Under the pieces are notes generated by a model, which was given only the letters and a program-made list of their open reading frames with translations, had not been told where the DNA came from and did not search any database. The position numbers and the translations under genes are program-made. From an uncultured Clostridia bacterium (GTDB taxonomy: Bacteria > Bacillota > Clostridia > Christensenellales > Aristaeellaceae), in contig CAMGDO010000018.1 of the NCBI GenBank assembly GCA_946042585.1, positions 1 to 9,996 on the forward strand: DNA of 9,996 bases. The letters run 5' to 3'. Positions 1-5,911 of this stretch are shown piece by piece; position 1 is the stretch's first letter; each line of letters starts with the position of its first letter.

Positions 1-328
1 CATCCGGGCGGGGTTCCAACGCGATGGGCGGCAGCATGGAAGAGAGGCTTTGCAGATAGACGCCGCCCTGCTGATACAGCGGCAGCTGCCACACATCGCG
101 TTCCTGCGCTTCAGGCAGCAGAAAGGCCGTGTCGCTGAAGGGTGCGCGCGTATGAGCGATGCCTGCGTCGGTGAGCGATTGCGCCACCACGTCCGGCGTG
201 GATTTGAGCAGATTCGCACGCAGGGAAACCTGCCTGCGGACGTCCATTCCGGATAGGATTTCCTGCGCAACGCTCTCGCCGTATTGGCTATTCAGCGCCT
301 GAAGCAGAAAGTCGGGCAGCTGCGGCAT
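1..328 (-). CDS. RsmF/RsmB-like (NOL1/NOP2/Sun family) rRNA cytosine-C5 methyltransferase, N-terminal part
   Basis: Only the first 109 codons are present; the gene runs off the left edge. The ATG at 326-328 follows GAGGAGG (335-341) at a normal distance. The visible protein has the N-terminal layout of SAM-dependent 16S rRNA m5C methyltransferases of the NOL1/NOP2/Sun family: MPQLPDFLLQAL at the start, a VSLRANLLKS segment near residue 40 matching the family's LRVNTLK motif, and GGVYLQSLSSMLPPIAL near residues 88-104, which in this family lies just before the SAM-binding loop. The SAM loop and the catalytic cysteines would lie outside the window, so catalysis cannot be judged. The gene starts 13 bases after the HAD phosphatase stop codon, so the two are probably co-transcribed. 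The family is fairly sure; the exact rRNA position modified is unknown. Confidence 0.8.
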   Translation of the reverse strand, partial: MPQLPDFLLQALNSQYGESVAQEILSGMDVRRQVSLRANLLKSTPDVVAQSLTDAGIAHTRAPFSDTAFLLPEAQERDVWQLPLYQQGGVYLQSLSSMLPPIALEPRPD

Positions 329-341
329 GATGCGTTCCTCC

Positions 342-1169
342 TCACAGGATATATTTCTCCATGTATTTGGCGACGCCATCTTCTTCATAGCTGTCGGTCA
401 CGGCGCTGGCGATTGCCTTGACCGAGTCCTTCGCATTGCCCATGGCAATGCCGCAGCCCACGCTTTGCAGCATATCGATGTCGTTGTGACCATCGCCAAA
501 GGCGGCGGCGCGCTGTATATCCAGCCCGCGCAGCTCGCACAGGCGGCGGATGGCGGCGCCCTTGGTGCAGTCTGCGCGATTGACCTCCAGACTGCGGCCG
601 ATGGAGTCGGTGGTGATAAAGCGGCCTGTCGCATTCAGCCTCTCGCTGATGCGCGCAATCACCGCTTTGTCATAGCGCACCAGCGCAATCTTTTCCAGCC
701 CTGGCACGCCATCGGCGATGTATTGCTCCACGCTGTCTATCACGGGTGTATTGCCCTGGGAGAAATACTGCGCATGCCATACGGGCATATCATGCTCGTG
801 CCTGCGGGCGTAATGCTCTTTGGTGAGCAGGATGCCTCCGTCGGCAAAGAATTCGATGAAATCGGCTTCGGGGAGAAGCAGCGGATAGGCGATGGCAACA
901 TCCTCTGCTGTAGGGCCGTTGGCATAGAGCTGTTCTCCTGTTTTCAGATCCACCAGCGATGCGCCGTTGGAGGTGATGGCATAATCAAAACCCAGCTCCA
1001 TGACGGACTGCGGCAGGATTTTCAGGCACCGCCCGGAGGCAATAGCCAGACGGATTCCTGCGGCCTTGGCGGATAGCAGGGCGCTGCGGGTGCGCTCGGT
1101 GATGCTGAAGTGATCCGGCAGGATCAGCGTCTTGTCCATATCGAAAAAGAGAATATCATATTTGCTCAT
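342..1169 (-). CDS. Cof-type HAD-superfamily hydrolase (sugar-phosphate/FMN phosphatase-like)
   Basis: 275 residues, the usual length for Cof/YidA-type phosphatases. Motif I is FFDMDKTL (residues 8-15) with nucleophile D10 and acid/base D12; the family usually has DxDGT, so K13 replaces the glycine. Motif II is IASGR (S45). Motif III lysine is K203 in TKGAAI, and motif IV is GDGHND (225-230) with magnesium ligands D226 and D230. The region between motifs II and III (about 85-190) is the C2-type cap that decides the substrate, and it gives no clear clue here. Such enzymes dephosphorylate sugar phosphates, FMN or similar metabolites in the cytoplasm. The ATG at 1167-1169 has AAAGGAG at 1177-1183, seven bases upstream. 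The gene lies just downstream of the sugar-transport operon but is separated from it by a terminator, so a role in that sugar pathway is possible but not shown. Confidence 0.9.
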   Translation of the reverse strand: MSKYDILFFDMDKTLILPDHFSITERTRSALLSAKAAGIRLAIASGRCLKILPQSVMELGFDYAITSNGASLVDLKTGEQLYANGPTAEDVAIAYPLLLPEADFIEFFADGGILLTKEHYARRHEHDMPVWHAQYFSQGNTPVIDSVEQYIADGVPGLEKIALVRYDKAVIARISERLNATGRFITTDSIGRSLEVNRADCTKGAAIRRLCELRGLDIQRAAAFGDGHNDIDMLQSVGCGIAMGNAKDSVKAIASAVTDSYEEDGVAKYMEKYIL

Positions 1170-1187
1170 GCCGCGTCTCCTTTGTGC

Positions 1188-1223
1188 AGAAAAATGCCCG
1201 GCACTGTATGCGCAGCACCGGGC
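1188..1223 (-). terminator. Rho-independent terminator ending the sugar ABC operon
   Basis: On the minus strand, GCCCGGTGCTG pairs with CAGTGCCGGGC (1196-1223): eleven pairs including two G-T wobbles, closing a six-base CGCATA loop. ATTTTTC follows at 1189-1195. It lies 21 bases after the MalG-type permease stop codon and ends only a few bases before the HAD gene's ribosome binding site. Confidence 0.85.
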
Positions 1224-1238
1224 GCTCAGCCTGAGTCT

Positions 1239-1268
1239 ATTGTATTACTTCATGGCCGCTTTTGTAAA
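1239..1268 (-). promoter_or_regulatory. Candidate promoter for the HAD/methyltransferase pair
   Basis: On the minus strand TTTACA (1263-1268) and TACAAT (1239-1244) are 18 bases apart, across the end of the MalG-type permease gene. A start near 1232 would place the 1196-1223 hairpin inside the leader of the HAD message. There are only six bases between the terminator's T run and the HAD ribosome binding site, so a promoter after the terminator is excluded. This one is plausible but untested. Confidence 0.4.
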
Positions 1269-2114
1269 GCCGCTCAGCATATGTTTTTGGAACAGGGCGA
1301 ACACAATGAACACCGGGATGATGGACAACAGCACGCCTGCCATGATCTGATGGTAGTTATTGGTGATTTCGCCGCCGTAGGAGGTGCGCAGGCGCTGAAC
1401 GCCCACGGTCAGCACATACATATTCTGAACCTTGACGATGACCTTGGGCCAGAAGTAATTGTTCCAGCCGCCCATGAAGGAAGTGAGCCCCACGGTGATC
1501 ATGGTCGGCTTGCACATGGGCACCATAATGCGGAACAATACGCCCAGCTTGCCCATACCATCCACGCGCGCCGCTTCCAGATAACTGTCATCCACGGTCA
1601 TGAAGGCCTGGCGCAGCAGGAAGATGGCATACGAGGATACGCAGCCGGCAATCCATACGCCCCAGTAGGTGTTCATCAGCCCCACGCGTGCAATCACGAT
1701 ATAGAGGGGGATAAAGGTGACCTGAATGGGAATCATCATGGCGCCCAGCACCACGATAAAGAAGAAATGCTTGCCGTGGAACTTGCCCTTGGAGAACGCG
1801 TAGGCAGCCAGCACGCCCAGCAGCAGCTCGCTGGTCATCTGCAGCGCGGTGACCACGGCGGTGTTGAGCATATAGCGGAAGAAGGGCACCTTGTTGACAA
1901 CATAGGCGAAGTTTACCCACTGCGGCACCTTCGGCCAGAAGGTGATGGTGCTGCTCATGACCTCTGCCTCGGTTTTGAGCGAGGTGGCCAGCAGCCAGTA
2001 CAGCGGGAACACCATGATGACGGTGACCAGCACGGCCAGAATGGTGCGCACCGTGATGCCCACAGTATGACGCACGCGGGGAGGAAGCGCGGTTTTGCGG
2101 GTTGTCGCTTGCAT
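1245..2114 (-). CDS. Carbohydrate ABC transporter permease, MalG/AraQ type (CUT1)
   Basis: 289 residues from the start chosen here. This is an inner-membrane subunit of a CUT1 sugar importer. About six hydrophobic segments are visible (about 21-43, 81-107, 117-141, 151-168, 205-225, 258-277). The cytoplasmic EAA loop that docks on the ATPase is clear: EAARVDGMGKLGVLFRIMVP (180-199). The C-terminus GFTKAAMK is typical of MalG-type subunits. The start at 2112-2114 is preferred over an ATG at 2136-2138: AAGGAGG (2123-2129) sits eight bases before it and overlaps the preceding gene's stop codon, while the upstream ATG has no ribosome binding site and would overlap the previous gene. It is the third and last gene of the transport operon. 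The substrate cannot be read from the permease. Confidence 0.93.
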   Translation of the reverse strand: MQATTRKTALPPRVRHTVGITVRTILAVLVTVIMVFPLYWLLATSLKTEAEVMSSTITFWPKVPQWVNFAYVVNKVPFFRYMLNTAVVTALQMTSELLLGVLAAYAFSKGKFHGKHFFFIVVLGAMMIPIQVTFIPLYIVIARVGLMNTYWGVWIAGCVSSYAIFLLRQAFMTVDDSYLEAARVDGMGKLGVLFRIMVPMCKPTMITVGLTSFMGGWNNYFWPKVIVKVQNMYVLTVGVQRLRTSYGGEITNNYHQIMAGVLLSIIPVFIVFALFQKHMLSGFTKAAMK

Positions 2115-2122
2115 GTCCTTCT

Positions 2123-2129
2123 CCTCCTT
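2123..2129 (-). promoter_or_regulatory. Ribosome binding site that fixes the MalG-type permease start
   Basis: AAGGAGG on the minus strand, eight bases before the ATG at 2112-2114 and overlapping the TAA stop (2128-2130) of the preceding permease gene. This suggests translational coupling and rules out the longer start. Confidence 0.8.
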
Positions 2130-3075
2130 ATGCCTCATAATGAACGTTCTTGTTGGTAATGCGCAGGGTGGATGCGGTGATCACGAGCAGAACGACGAAG
2201 AACAGCAGCGCGACCACGCTTGCGCGGTCCAGACGGTTGTCATCAAAGGCCAGACGGTAGATATAATACACCATAACCTCGGTTTTCTGCCGCGGGCCGC
2301 CGCCGGTCATGACGTCAACCGACTGATAGACCTTCATGGAGCTGATAAATGTGGTGATGAACAGGAACAGCGTGGTGGGGGAGAGCAGCGGCAGCGTGAT
2401 GTAGCGGAACTGCTGCAGCCCGGTCGCGCCGTCCAGGGAGGATGCTTCGTAGTAATCGCGGGAAATGCCCAGCAATGCGGACAGGTAGATCATCATGCAG
2501 TAGCCAACGCCATGCCAGCCGGTGAGCATCAGAATGGAAACCAGCGCCAGATTGTCGTCGCCCAGCCAGTTGATGTGGTTTTTCACGCCCACCCATTCCA
2601 GCATTTTGTTGATGACGCCATAGTCGGTGTTGAGCATCCACAGGAAGATGATGCCGCAGGAGGACATGGCGATGTAGCGCGGCATGAAGATGAGCGCGCG
2701 CATGAAGCTGTAGGGCTTGGTGAGATGATTGAACAGATGCGCCAGCAGCAGACCGATCCCCAGATCGATGAGGATGTTGCCGATGGTATAGATGAAGGTG
2801 ACGCGCAGCGAGTTGGTCAGATAGCGCAGGGAGGTTTTGGCGGTGAAGAGCCAAATCCAGTTCTTCCAGCCTACATAGTCGTATTCGCGGCTGGTCAGGC
2901 GCCAGTCGGTAAAGCTGATGCGGATCAGCTCAGCTACCGGATAGTAGGTGATGAGGATCAGAATCAGCACCGCAGGCAGCGCCATGAAAAAATCAGACCA
3001 GTAGAATTTTTCGGGCCGCAGATGCACTTCGCGGCCGTTGATGACCATGGTCCGGGTCTTTTTCTTCAGGAACAT
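2128..3075 (-). CDS. Carbohydrate ABC transporter permease, MalF/UgpA type (CUT1)
   Basis: 315 residues, a normal length for a UgpA/AraP-type subunit that pairs with the MalG-type permease to form the membrane channel. There is a basic cytoplasmic N-terminus, a first membrane helix at about 28-48, then ISFTDW (53-58), which is common just after helix 1 in this family. Further helices are at about 93-113, 126-148, 176-201, 233-247 and 287-303. The EAA loop is YYEASSLDGATGLQQFRYIT (208-227), followed by LPLLSP. The GGGP (258-261) after VDVMT is a typical family signature. AAGGAG (3084-3089) lies eight bases before the ATG at 3073-3075; a GTG at 3082-3084 overlaps that site and is rejected. A stable hairpin lies upstream, between this gene and the binding-protein gene. 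Confidence 0.93.
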   Translation of the reverse strand: MFLKKKTRTMVINGREVHLRPEKFYWSDFFMALPAVLILILITYYPVAELIRISFTDWRLTSREYDYVGWKNWIWLFTAKTSLRYLTNSLRVTFIYTIGNILIDLGIGLLLAHLFNHLTKPYSFMRALIFMPRYIAMSSCGIIFLWMLNTDYGVINKMLEWVGVKNHINWLGDDNLALVSILMLTGWHGVGYCMMIYLSALLGISRDYYEASSLDGATGLQQFRYITLPLLSPTTLFLFITTFISSMKVYQSVDVMTGGGPRQKTEVMVYYIYRLAFDDNRLDRASVVALLFFVVLLVITASTLRITNKNVHYEA

Positions 3076-3083
3076 ACAGCGCA

Positions 3084-3089
3084 CTCCTT
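3084..3089 (-). promoter_or_regulatory. Ribosome binding site that fixes the MalF-type permease start
   Basis: AAGGAG on the minus strand with an eight-base spacer to the ATG at 3073-3075. The alternative GTG at 3082-3084 would use the last base of this site and so cannot be its start. Confidence 0.8.
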
Positions 3090-3096
3090 AATGCAA

Positions 3097-3126
3097 GCTT
3101 GGGGACAGATTGCTCTGTCCCCAAGC
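3097..3126 (-). repeat. Perfect 13-bp intergenic stem-loop between binding-protein and permease genes
   Basis: GCTTGGGGACAGA pairs perfectly with TCTGTCCCCAAGC (plus-strand arms GCTTGGGGACAGA at 3097-3109 and TCTGTCCCCAAGC at 3114-3126) around a TTGC loop. No T run follows on either strand, so it is not a normal terminator. Its place between the first and second genes fits a transcript-stabilising or processing hairpin that keeps binding-protein mRNA more abundant than permease mRNA, as known for malE-malF. It could also be a dispersed REP-like palindrome. Confidence 0.75.
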
Positions 3127-3145
3127 CGGTGTTGCTAATTGCGAA

Positions 3146-4447
3146 TTACTGATCGGCGAGCGTGTCGTTGATCTCTTCAACCATCAGCTCCCAGCCTTCT
3201 TCTGGATCCATGCCGTTGGCCATGATTTCGGACATGTAGTTCTCGAAGATATCGCCGCAGCGGTCAAACAGCTCATGCTTGGTCTTGGCAACGTAGGAGT
3301 TCAGATCCAGAACGGCCATTTCGGGCAGCTTGGTCAGCAGAGCGTTGTAAGCTTCGGCATACTGAGGATCGGTGGAAGCGGACTTGCGGGTGACATAGTA
3401 GGAAGAGGTGGTGGCCCACTCGAGCTGCTGCGCGGGGTTGGTCAGGAAGCAGATCAGCTTGAAGGCTGCGTTCTTCTGAGCCTGAGTGTTGCAGTCGGCA
3501 GAGGGAATAATCATGGTAGCGCCGGCCACATACTGATGGTTGGTGCCGTTGTCGCCGTAGGGCTGGTTGGCAATACCAACTTCGAAGGTGATGCCGTTTT
3601 CGCCGGCTTCGGCCTTCTTCTTGTAGTTGGCATAGGTGGAGGAGGTGTACAGGCAGGCAGCGCATTCACCGGAGGTGAAGTCCAGCATCAGGGTGTTGCC
3701 AACGTCGTTGATAACCCACTTGATGTAGCCCTTGTCAACCCACTCGCGCAGCTTCTTGATCAGCTCCAGAGCCTTTTCGTTCTCCAGACCGGTCTTGTTG
3801 GTCTCGGTGTCGATCATGAAGCAGCCCATGTTGGTGAACAGGCAGTAGAAGTAAGCGTTGTCGGTGCCGTGGATGTCGATGACGGTCTTGCCGGTGTGGT
3901 TATAAACCTTCTCCAGGAAAGCGTCCATGTCTTCCATCTTGGTGGGGAATTCCACGCCAACATCCTGAAGCAGGGTCTTGTTGTAGTAGAAGATCTGGCC
4001 GGACTGACCAAAGGGCAGAGCGGTCTGATGGCCTTCGTTGTTCATCATGTCAACCATGCCATCATAGAAATCGGCGAAGTTGATTTCATCGGCGAAAGCT
4101 TCGATGTAGGGGGTCAGGTCTTCCACCAGACCGTCCTTGGCGTAGCTGGTCAGACGGGGCACGTTGATAACAGCCAGAGCGGGCACGCCCACGCCGGCAG
4201 TGTTGGCAGAGGCCAGCTCGGTGTGGATGACGTTGTAACCGCCGATGTACTGCTCCTGTACGTCGATGCCGGGGTTAGCGGCTTCGAAAGCAGCGATCTG
4301 CTTCAGCAGGGTTTCTTCGTTGGCGCCCGTGAAGGAATGCCAGAAGACGAAAGAGGTGCCTTCGGGGATGGTCTTGTCGAATTCGGCCAGCGCAGTGCAG
4401 GACAGCAGCATGATCGCGGTCAGAACCAGGGCAAACAGCTTTTTCAT
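3146..4447 (-). CDS. Extracellular sugar-binding protein of a CUT1 ABC transporter (family 1, UgpB/AraN-like)
   Basis: 433 residues. A signal peptide covers about 1-21 (basic KK, then a hydrophobic run). Two processing sites compete: a lipobox-like LLSC with C17, or a type I site after TALA (A21). The mature protein has family-1 solute-binding features: FVFWHSFTG (33-41), IAAFEAANPGI (51-61), then ALPFGQSGQIFYYNKTLL (143-160), matching the conserved 'LPF...YYNK.LL' hinge and ligand region, and a C-terminal EEGWELMVEEINDTL helix. It captures the sugar outside the membrane and delivers it to the two permeases encoded downstream. AAAGGAG (4457-4463) lies nine bases before the ATG. Codons are strongly biased toward C-ending forms (TTC, GAC, ATC, ACC), unlike the neighbours, which fits very high expression. 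The sugar is unknown; adjacent araD suggests a pentose or pentose-containing glycan. Confidence 0.93.
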   Translation of the reverse strand: MKKLFALVLTAIMLLSCTALAEFDKTIPEGTSFVFWHSFTGANEETLLKQIAAFEAANPGIDVQEQYIGGYNVIHTELASANTAGVGVPALAVINVPRLTSYAKDGLVEDLTPYIEAFADEINFADFYDGMVDMMNNEGHQTALPFGQSGQIFYYNKTLLQDVGVEFPTKMEDMDAFLEKVYNHTGKTVIDIHGTDNAYFYCLFTNMGCFMIDTETNKTGLENEKALELIKKLREWVDKGYIKWVINDVGNTLMLDFTSGECAACLYTSSTYANYKKKAEAGENGITFEVGIANQPYGDNGTNHQYVAGATMIIPSADCNTQAQKNAAFKLICFLTNPAQQLEWATTSSYYVTRKSASTDPQYAEAYNALLTKLPEMAVLDLNSYVAKTKHELFDRCGDIFENYMSEIMANGMDPEEGWELMVEEINDTLADQ

Positions 4448-4475
4448 GTACGTTTTCTCCTTTATTTTTATTTTT

Positions 4476-4494
4476 TATTCGCCTGCGGCGAATA
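4476..4494 (-). other. Leader hairpin upstream of the binding-protein gene
   Basis: TATTCGCC pairs with GGCGAATA around a three-base loop (eight perfect pairs, extendable by weak pairs). It sits in the predicted 5' leader, followed by an A-rich unstructured stretch and the ribosome binding site. It might protect the 5' end of an abundant transcript. It is not a terminator because the downstream run is A on the transcribed strand. Confidence 0.5.
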
Positions 4495-4503
4495 GAGCCC
4501 AAG

Positions 4504-4518
4504 GATTAAATATTAAAT
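4504..4518 (-). promoter_or_regulatory. Candidate operator 2 (AT-rich, downstream of the transporter start site)
   Basis: The minus-strand sequence ATTTAATATTTAATC matches candidate operator 1 (ATTAAATATTTAATC) at 14 of 15 positions. It would lie at about +29 to +43 of the transporter transcript, a position suited to blocking elongation or to looping with operator 1. Confidence 0.45.
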
Positions 4519-4552
4519 GACGCTCATCCGAACAGCGCCTGTTTGTGAGACT

Positions 4553-4581
4553 ATTATATTAAAGCATGCGGAGAATGTCAA
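4553..4581 (-). promoter_or_regulatory. Strong vegetative promoter of the sugar ABC operon
   Basis: A consensus TTGACA (-35, plus-strand 4576-4581) and TATAAT (-10, 4553-4558) on the minus strand with a 17-base spacer. Predicted start is near the A at 4546, giving a leader of about 98 bases. Confidence 0.88.
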
Positions 4582-4666
4582 CAGTCTATGGAAAATAAAT
4601 AGGGCAATTTGACCAAAATTTTCATTTCTGCATCCCACTGCTGTGCTTATTCAGAAAACTGCCGCG

Positions 4667-4702
4667 GACAATGAATTAAATATTTAATCAATGATATTGT
4701 CA
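4667..4702. promoter_or_regulatory. Candidate operator 1: AT-rich palindrome inside a larger inverted repeat
   Basis: ATTAAATATTTAAT (4675-4688) is a perfect 14-base palindrome. It is flanked by GACAAT (4667-4672) and its complement ATTGTC (4696-4701), and the right-hand arm overlaps the -35 box of the rightward promoter. Binding here would block lacI-araD transcription, consistent with autoregulation. A second copy of the core lies at 4504-4518. Confidence 0.5.
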
Positions 4703-4725
4703 AATCCGTCATGATTGTGTATAAT
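4697..4725 (+). promoter_or_regulatory. Promoter of the lacI-araD unit
   Basis: TTGTCA (4697-4702) and TATAAT (4720-4725) with a 17-base spacer; start expected near 4732. Because the -10 box lies downstream of the ATG at 4711, that ATG cannot be the translation start of the regulator. Confidence 0.85.
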
Positions 4726-4758
4726 GGGAACGAATATGATAGAATTGGAGGGGTGACG

Positions 4759-5823
4759 ATGCCGCCTCGCGGGAAAGCCACGCTCAGAGACGTTGCCCTG
4801 CGGGCGCAGGTGTCCACAGCTACGGCGTCCATGATTCTGCAGAGGAAGCCGGGCGTTTCCTTTTCCGACGAAACGGTGGCGCGTGTGCTGCAGGCTGCAA
4901 ATGAACTTGGCTATAACAAGCCGGTGCTCAAGAGCGCTTTTGACCGGCCGGCGATTGCCGTGCTGATTCCACAGATTACCAGTCTGTATTATTCTTTTCT
5001 GGCGCAGTCGATTGAGCAGCGGGCTAACGAGGCGGGGATGGATACGGTGCTGTTTGACGGGCACAGCGATTCGGAGCGTCTGCTCAGGCAGATGCAGAGC
5101 GTCTATCGGCTGGGCTTTGCCGGCGCCATTCTGACCACGCCGCCCGATATGCGCGCAGCCTCCCTGGCGCTGGAGCTGGGACGGAAAACGCCTACGGTGA
5201 TCATTGATACCTATAATATGGATCTGCCGCTGGACAATGTGAAGATCGACACCTACCGCTGCGGCGTGCTGGCAGCGGAGCATCTTCTGGAATTGGGGCA
5301 TCGGGATGTGGCCTTTTTGGAGATTGACCGCTGGAGAAACAGCGGCACATGCAGTCTGCGCCTGCAGGGCGCGCGGGATTGCTTTGTCCGGTGGGAGGAT
5401 GCAAAGCTGACGGTGTACTCGCGGCCGGAGCCGCATACGCTGCGGCCGGGCTCGTTTATTGAAACGCGCATCATGGCCCGGGAAATGACGGAAGAAGCGC
5501 TGCAAAACGGCGGGCATACGGCGTTTATCTGTGTGTCGGATTACTGCGCGTATGGCGTTCTGGATATTCTGGCCGCGCGCGGGCTGCGCGTGCCGGAGGA
5601 TTACAGCGTGTGCGCCTGTGATGATATTTTCCCCTCCAATTTGCCCGGCGTGTCGCTGACCAGTGTGAATCGCCATCCGGAGGATATCGGCGCCAGCAGC
5701 TTTGATTTGCTTTTGCAGCGTATGAAGAGCAATACACCGGAAGAGAAAGAGCGGATCACGCATGTGGAATACCGCAGCAGTCTGATGGTGCGCGCCTCCA
5801 CGGCGCCGCCGCGCAGGGCATAA
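4759..5823 (+). CDS. LacI-family transcriptional regulator, atypical DNA-binding residues
   Basis: 354 residues. It has an N-terminal helix-turn-helix (about 8-27), a linker, and a periplasmic-binding-protein-like sensor domain (about 65-345) with family landmarks AIAVLIP (65-71), HLLELGHRDVAFLEI (175-189), FICVSDYCAYGVLDIL (257-271) and CACDDIFPSNL (285-295). The start is the ATG at 4759-4761 with GGAGG (4747-4751) seven bases upstream; an in-frame ATG at 4711 lies upstream of the promoter's -10 box. It is probably a sugar-responsive repressor of the divergent transporter operon and of its own unit. Unusual points: aligned to E. coli LacI, recognition-helix Y17, Q18 and R22 become T20, A21 and M25. 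The stretch between GY (51-52) and the sensor domain is about 12 residues and lacks the usual A-R-S-L hinge helix. The effector is unknown; the next gene suggests a pentose. Confidence 0.92.
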   Translation: MPPRGKATLRDVALRAQVSTATASMILQRKPGVSFSDETVARVLQAANELGYNKPVLKSAFDRPAIAVLIPQITSLYYSFLAQSIEQRANEAGMDTVLFDGHSDSERLLRQMQSVYRLGFAGAILTTPPDMRAASLALELGRKTPTVIIDTYNMDLPLDNVKIDTYRCGVLAAEHLLELGHRDVAFLEIDRWRNSGTCSLRLQGARDCFVRWEDAKLTVYSRPEPHTLRPGSFIETRIMAREMTEEALQNGGHTAFICVSDYCAYGVLDILAARGLRVPEDYSVCACDDIFPSNLPGVSLTSVNRHPEDIGASSFDLLLQRMKSNTPEEKERITHVEYRSSLMVRASTAPPRRA

Positions 5824-5848
5824 GCGGCGATGAAAAGGCAAAAAGAAC

Positions 5849-5877
5849 TTGCGCGACAGACGAAAATGGCTTATCAT
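5849..5877 (+). promoter_or_regulatory. Weak candidate promoter before araD
   Basis: TTGCGC (5849-5854) and TATCAT (5872-5877) with a 17-base spacer, in the 88-base gap after the regulator gene. No terminator is visible in the gap, so araD is likely read through from the regulator as well. Confidence 0.3.
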
Positions 5878-5911
5878 CAGGAAAAAATCTTTTCACGGCG
5901 GAGGGATAACG

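Larger units (their letters stand above)
4448..4758. promoter_or_regulatory. Divergent control region between the transporter operon and lacI-type gene
   Basis: This 311-base gene-free stretch is AT-rich compared with its surroundings. It holds, from left to right: the binding-protein ribosome binding site, a leader hairpin (4476-4494), candidate operator 2 (4504-4518), the leftward promoter (4553-4581), a run of about 85 bases (4582-4666) in which I see no clear element, candidate operator 1 (4675-4689) within a larger inverted repeat, the rightward promoter (4697-4725), and the lacI-type ribosome binding site (4747-4751). Confidence 0.85.

Noticed and set aside
1110..3138. Two long plus-strand open frames opposite the permease genes
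   Set aside because: The translations are H, Q, D and G rich, the usual antisense image of hydrophobic membrane proteins.
3110..4495. 461-codon open frame on the plus strand opposite the binding-protein gene
   Set aside because: It is a shadow caused by the biased codon use of the real gene. The translation is low-complexity (rich in G, V, Q, H), there is no ribosome binding site, and the opposite strand encodes a clear solute-binding protein.
4604..4630. Possible catabolite-control (cre) site around AAAATTTT upstream of the transporter promoter
   Set aside because: It lacks the central CG and correct spacing of a cre box. Short AT palindromes are expected by chance in this AT-rich stretch.
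4711..4758. Upstream ATG extending the LacI-type regulator by 16 residues
   Set aside because: The promoter's -10 box (4720-4725) lies downstream of this ATG, so it would not be in the message. The ATG at 4759 has a good ribosome binding site.
4684..5877. 397-codon open frame on the minus strand opposite the regulator
   Set aside because: The translation is full of R, H, Q and P with no family motif. It covers the lacI-type gene and its promoter.
5849..5911. TTG start extending AraD by 21 residues
   Set aside because: AraD proteins begin at the MLEQLK equivalent, and only the ATG at 5912 has a properly spaced GGAGGG.
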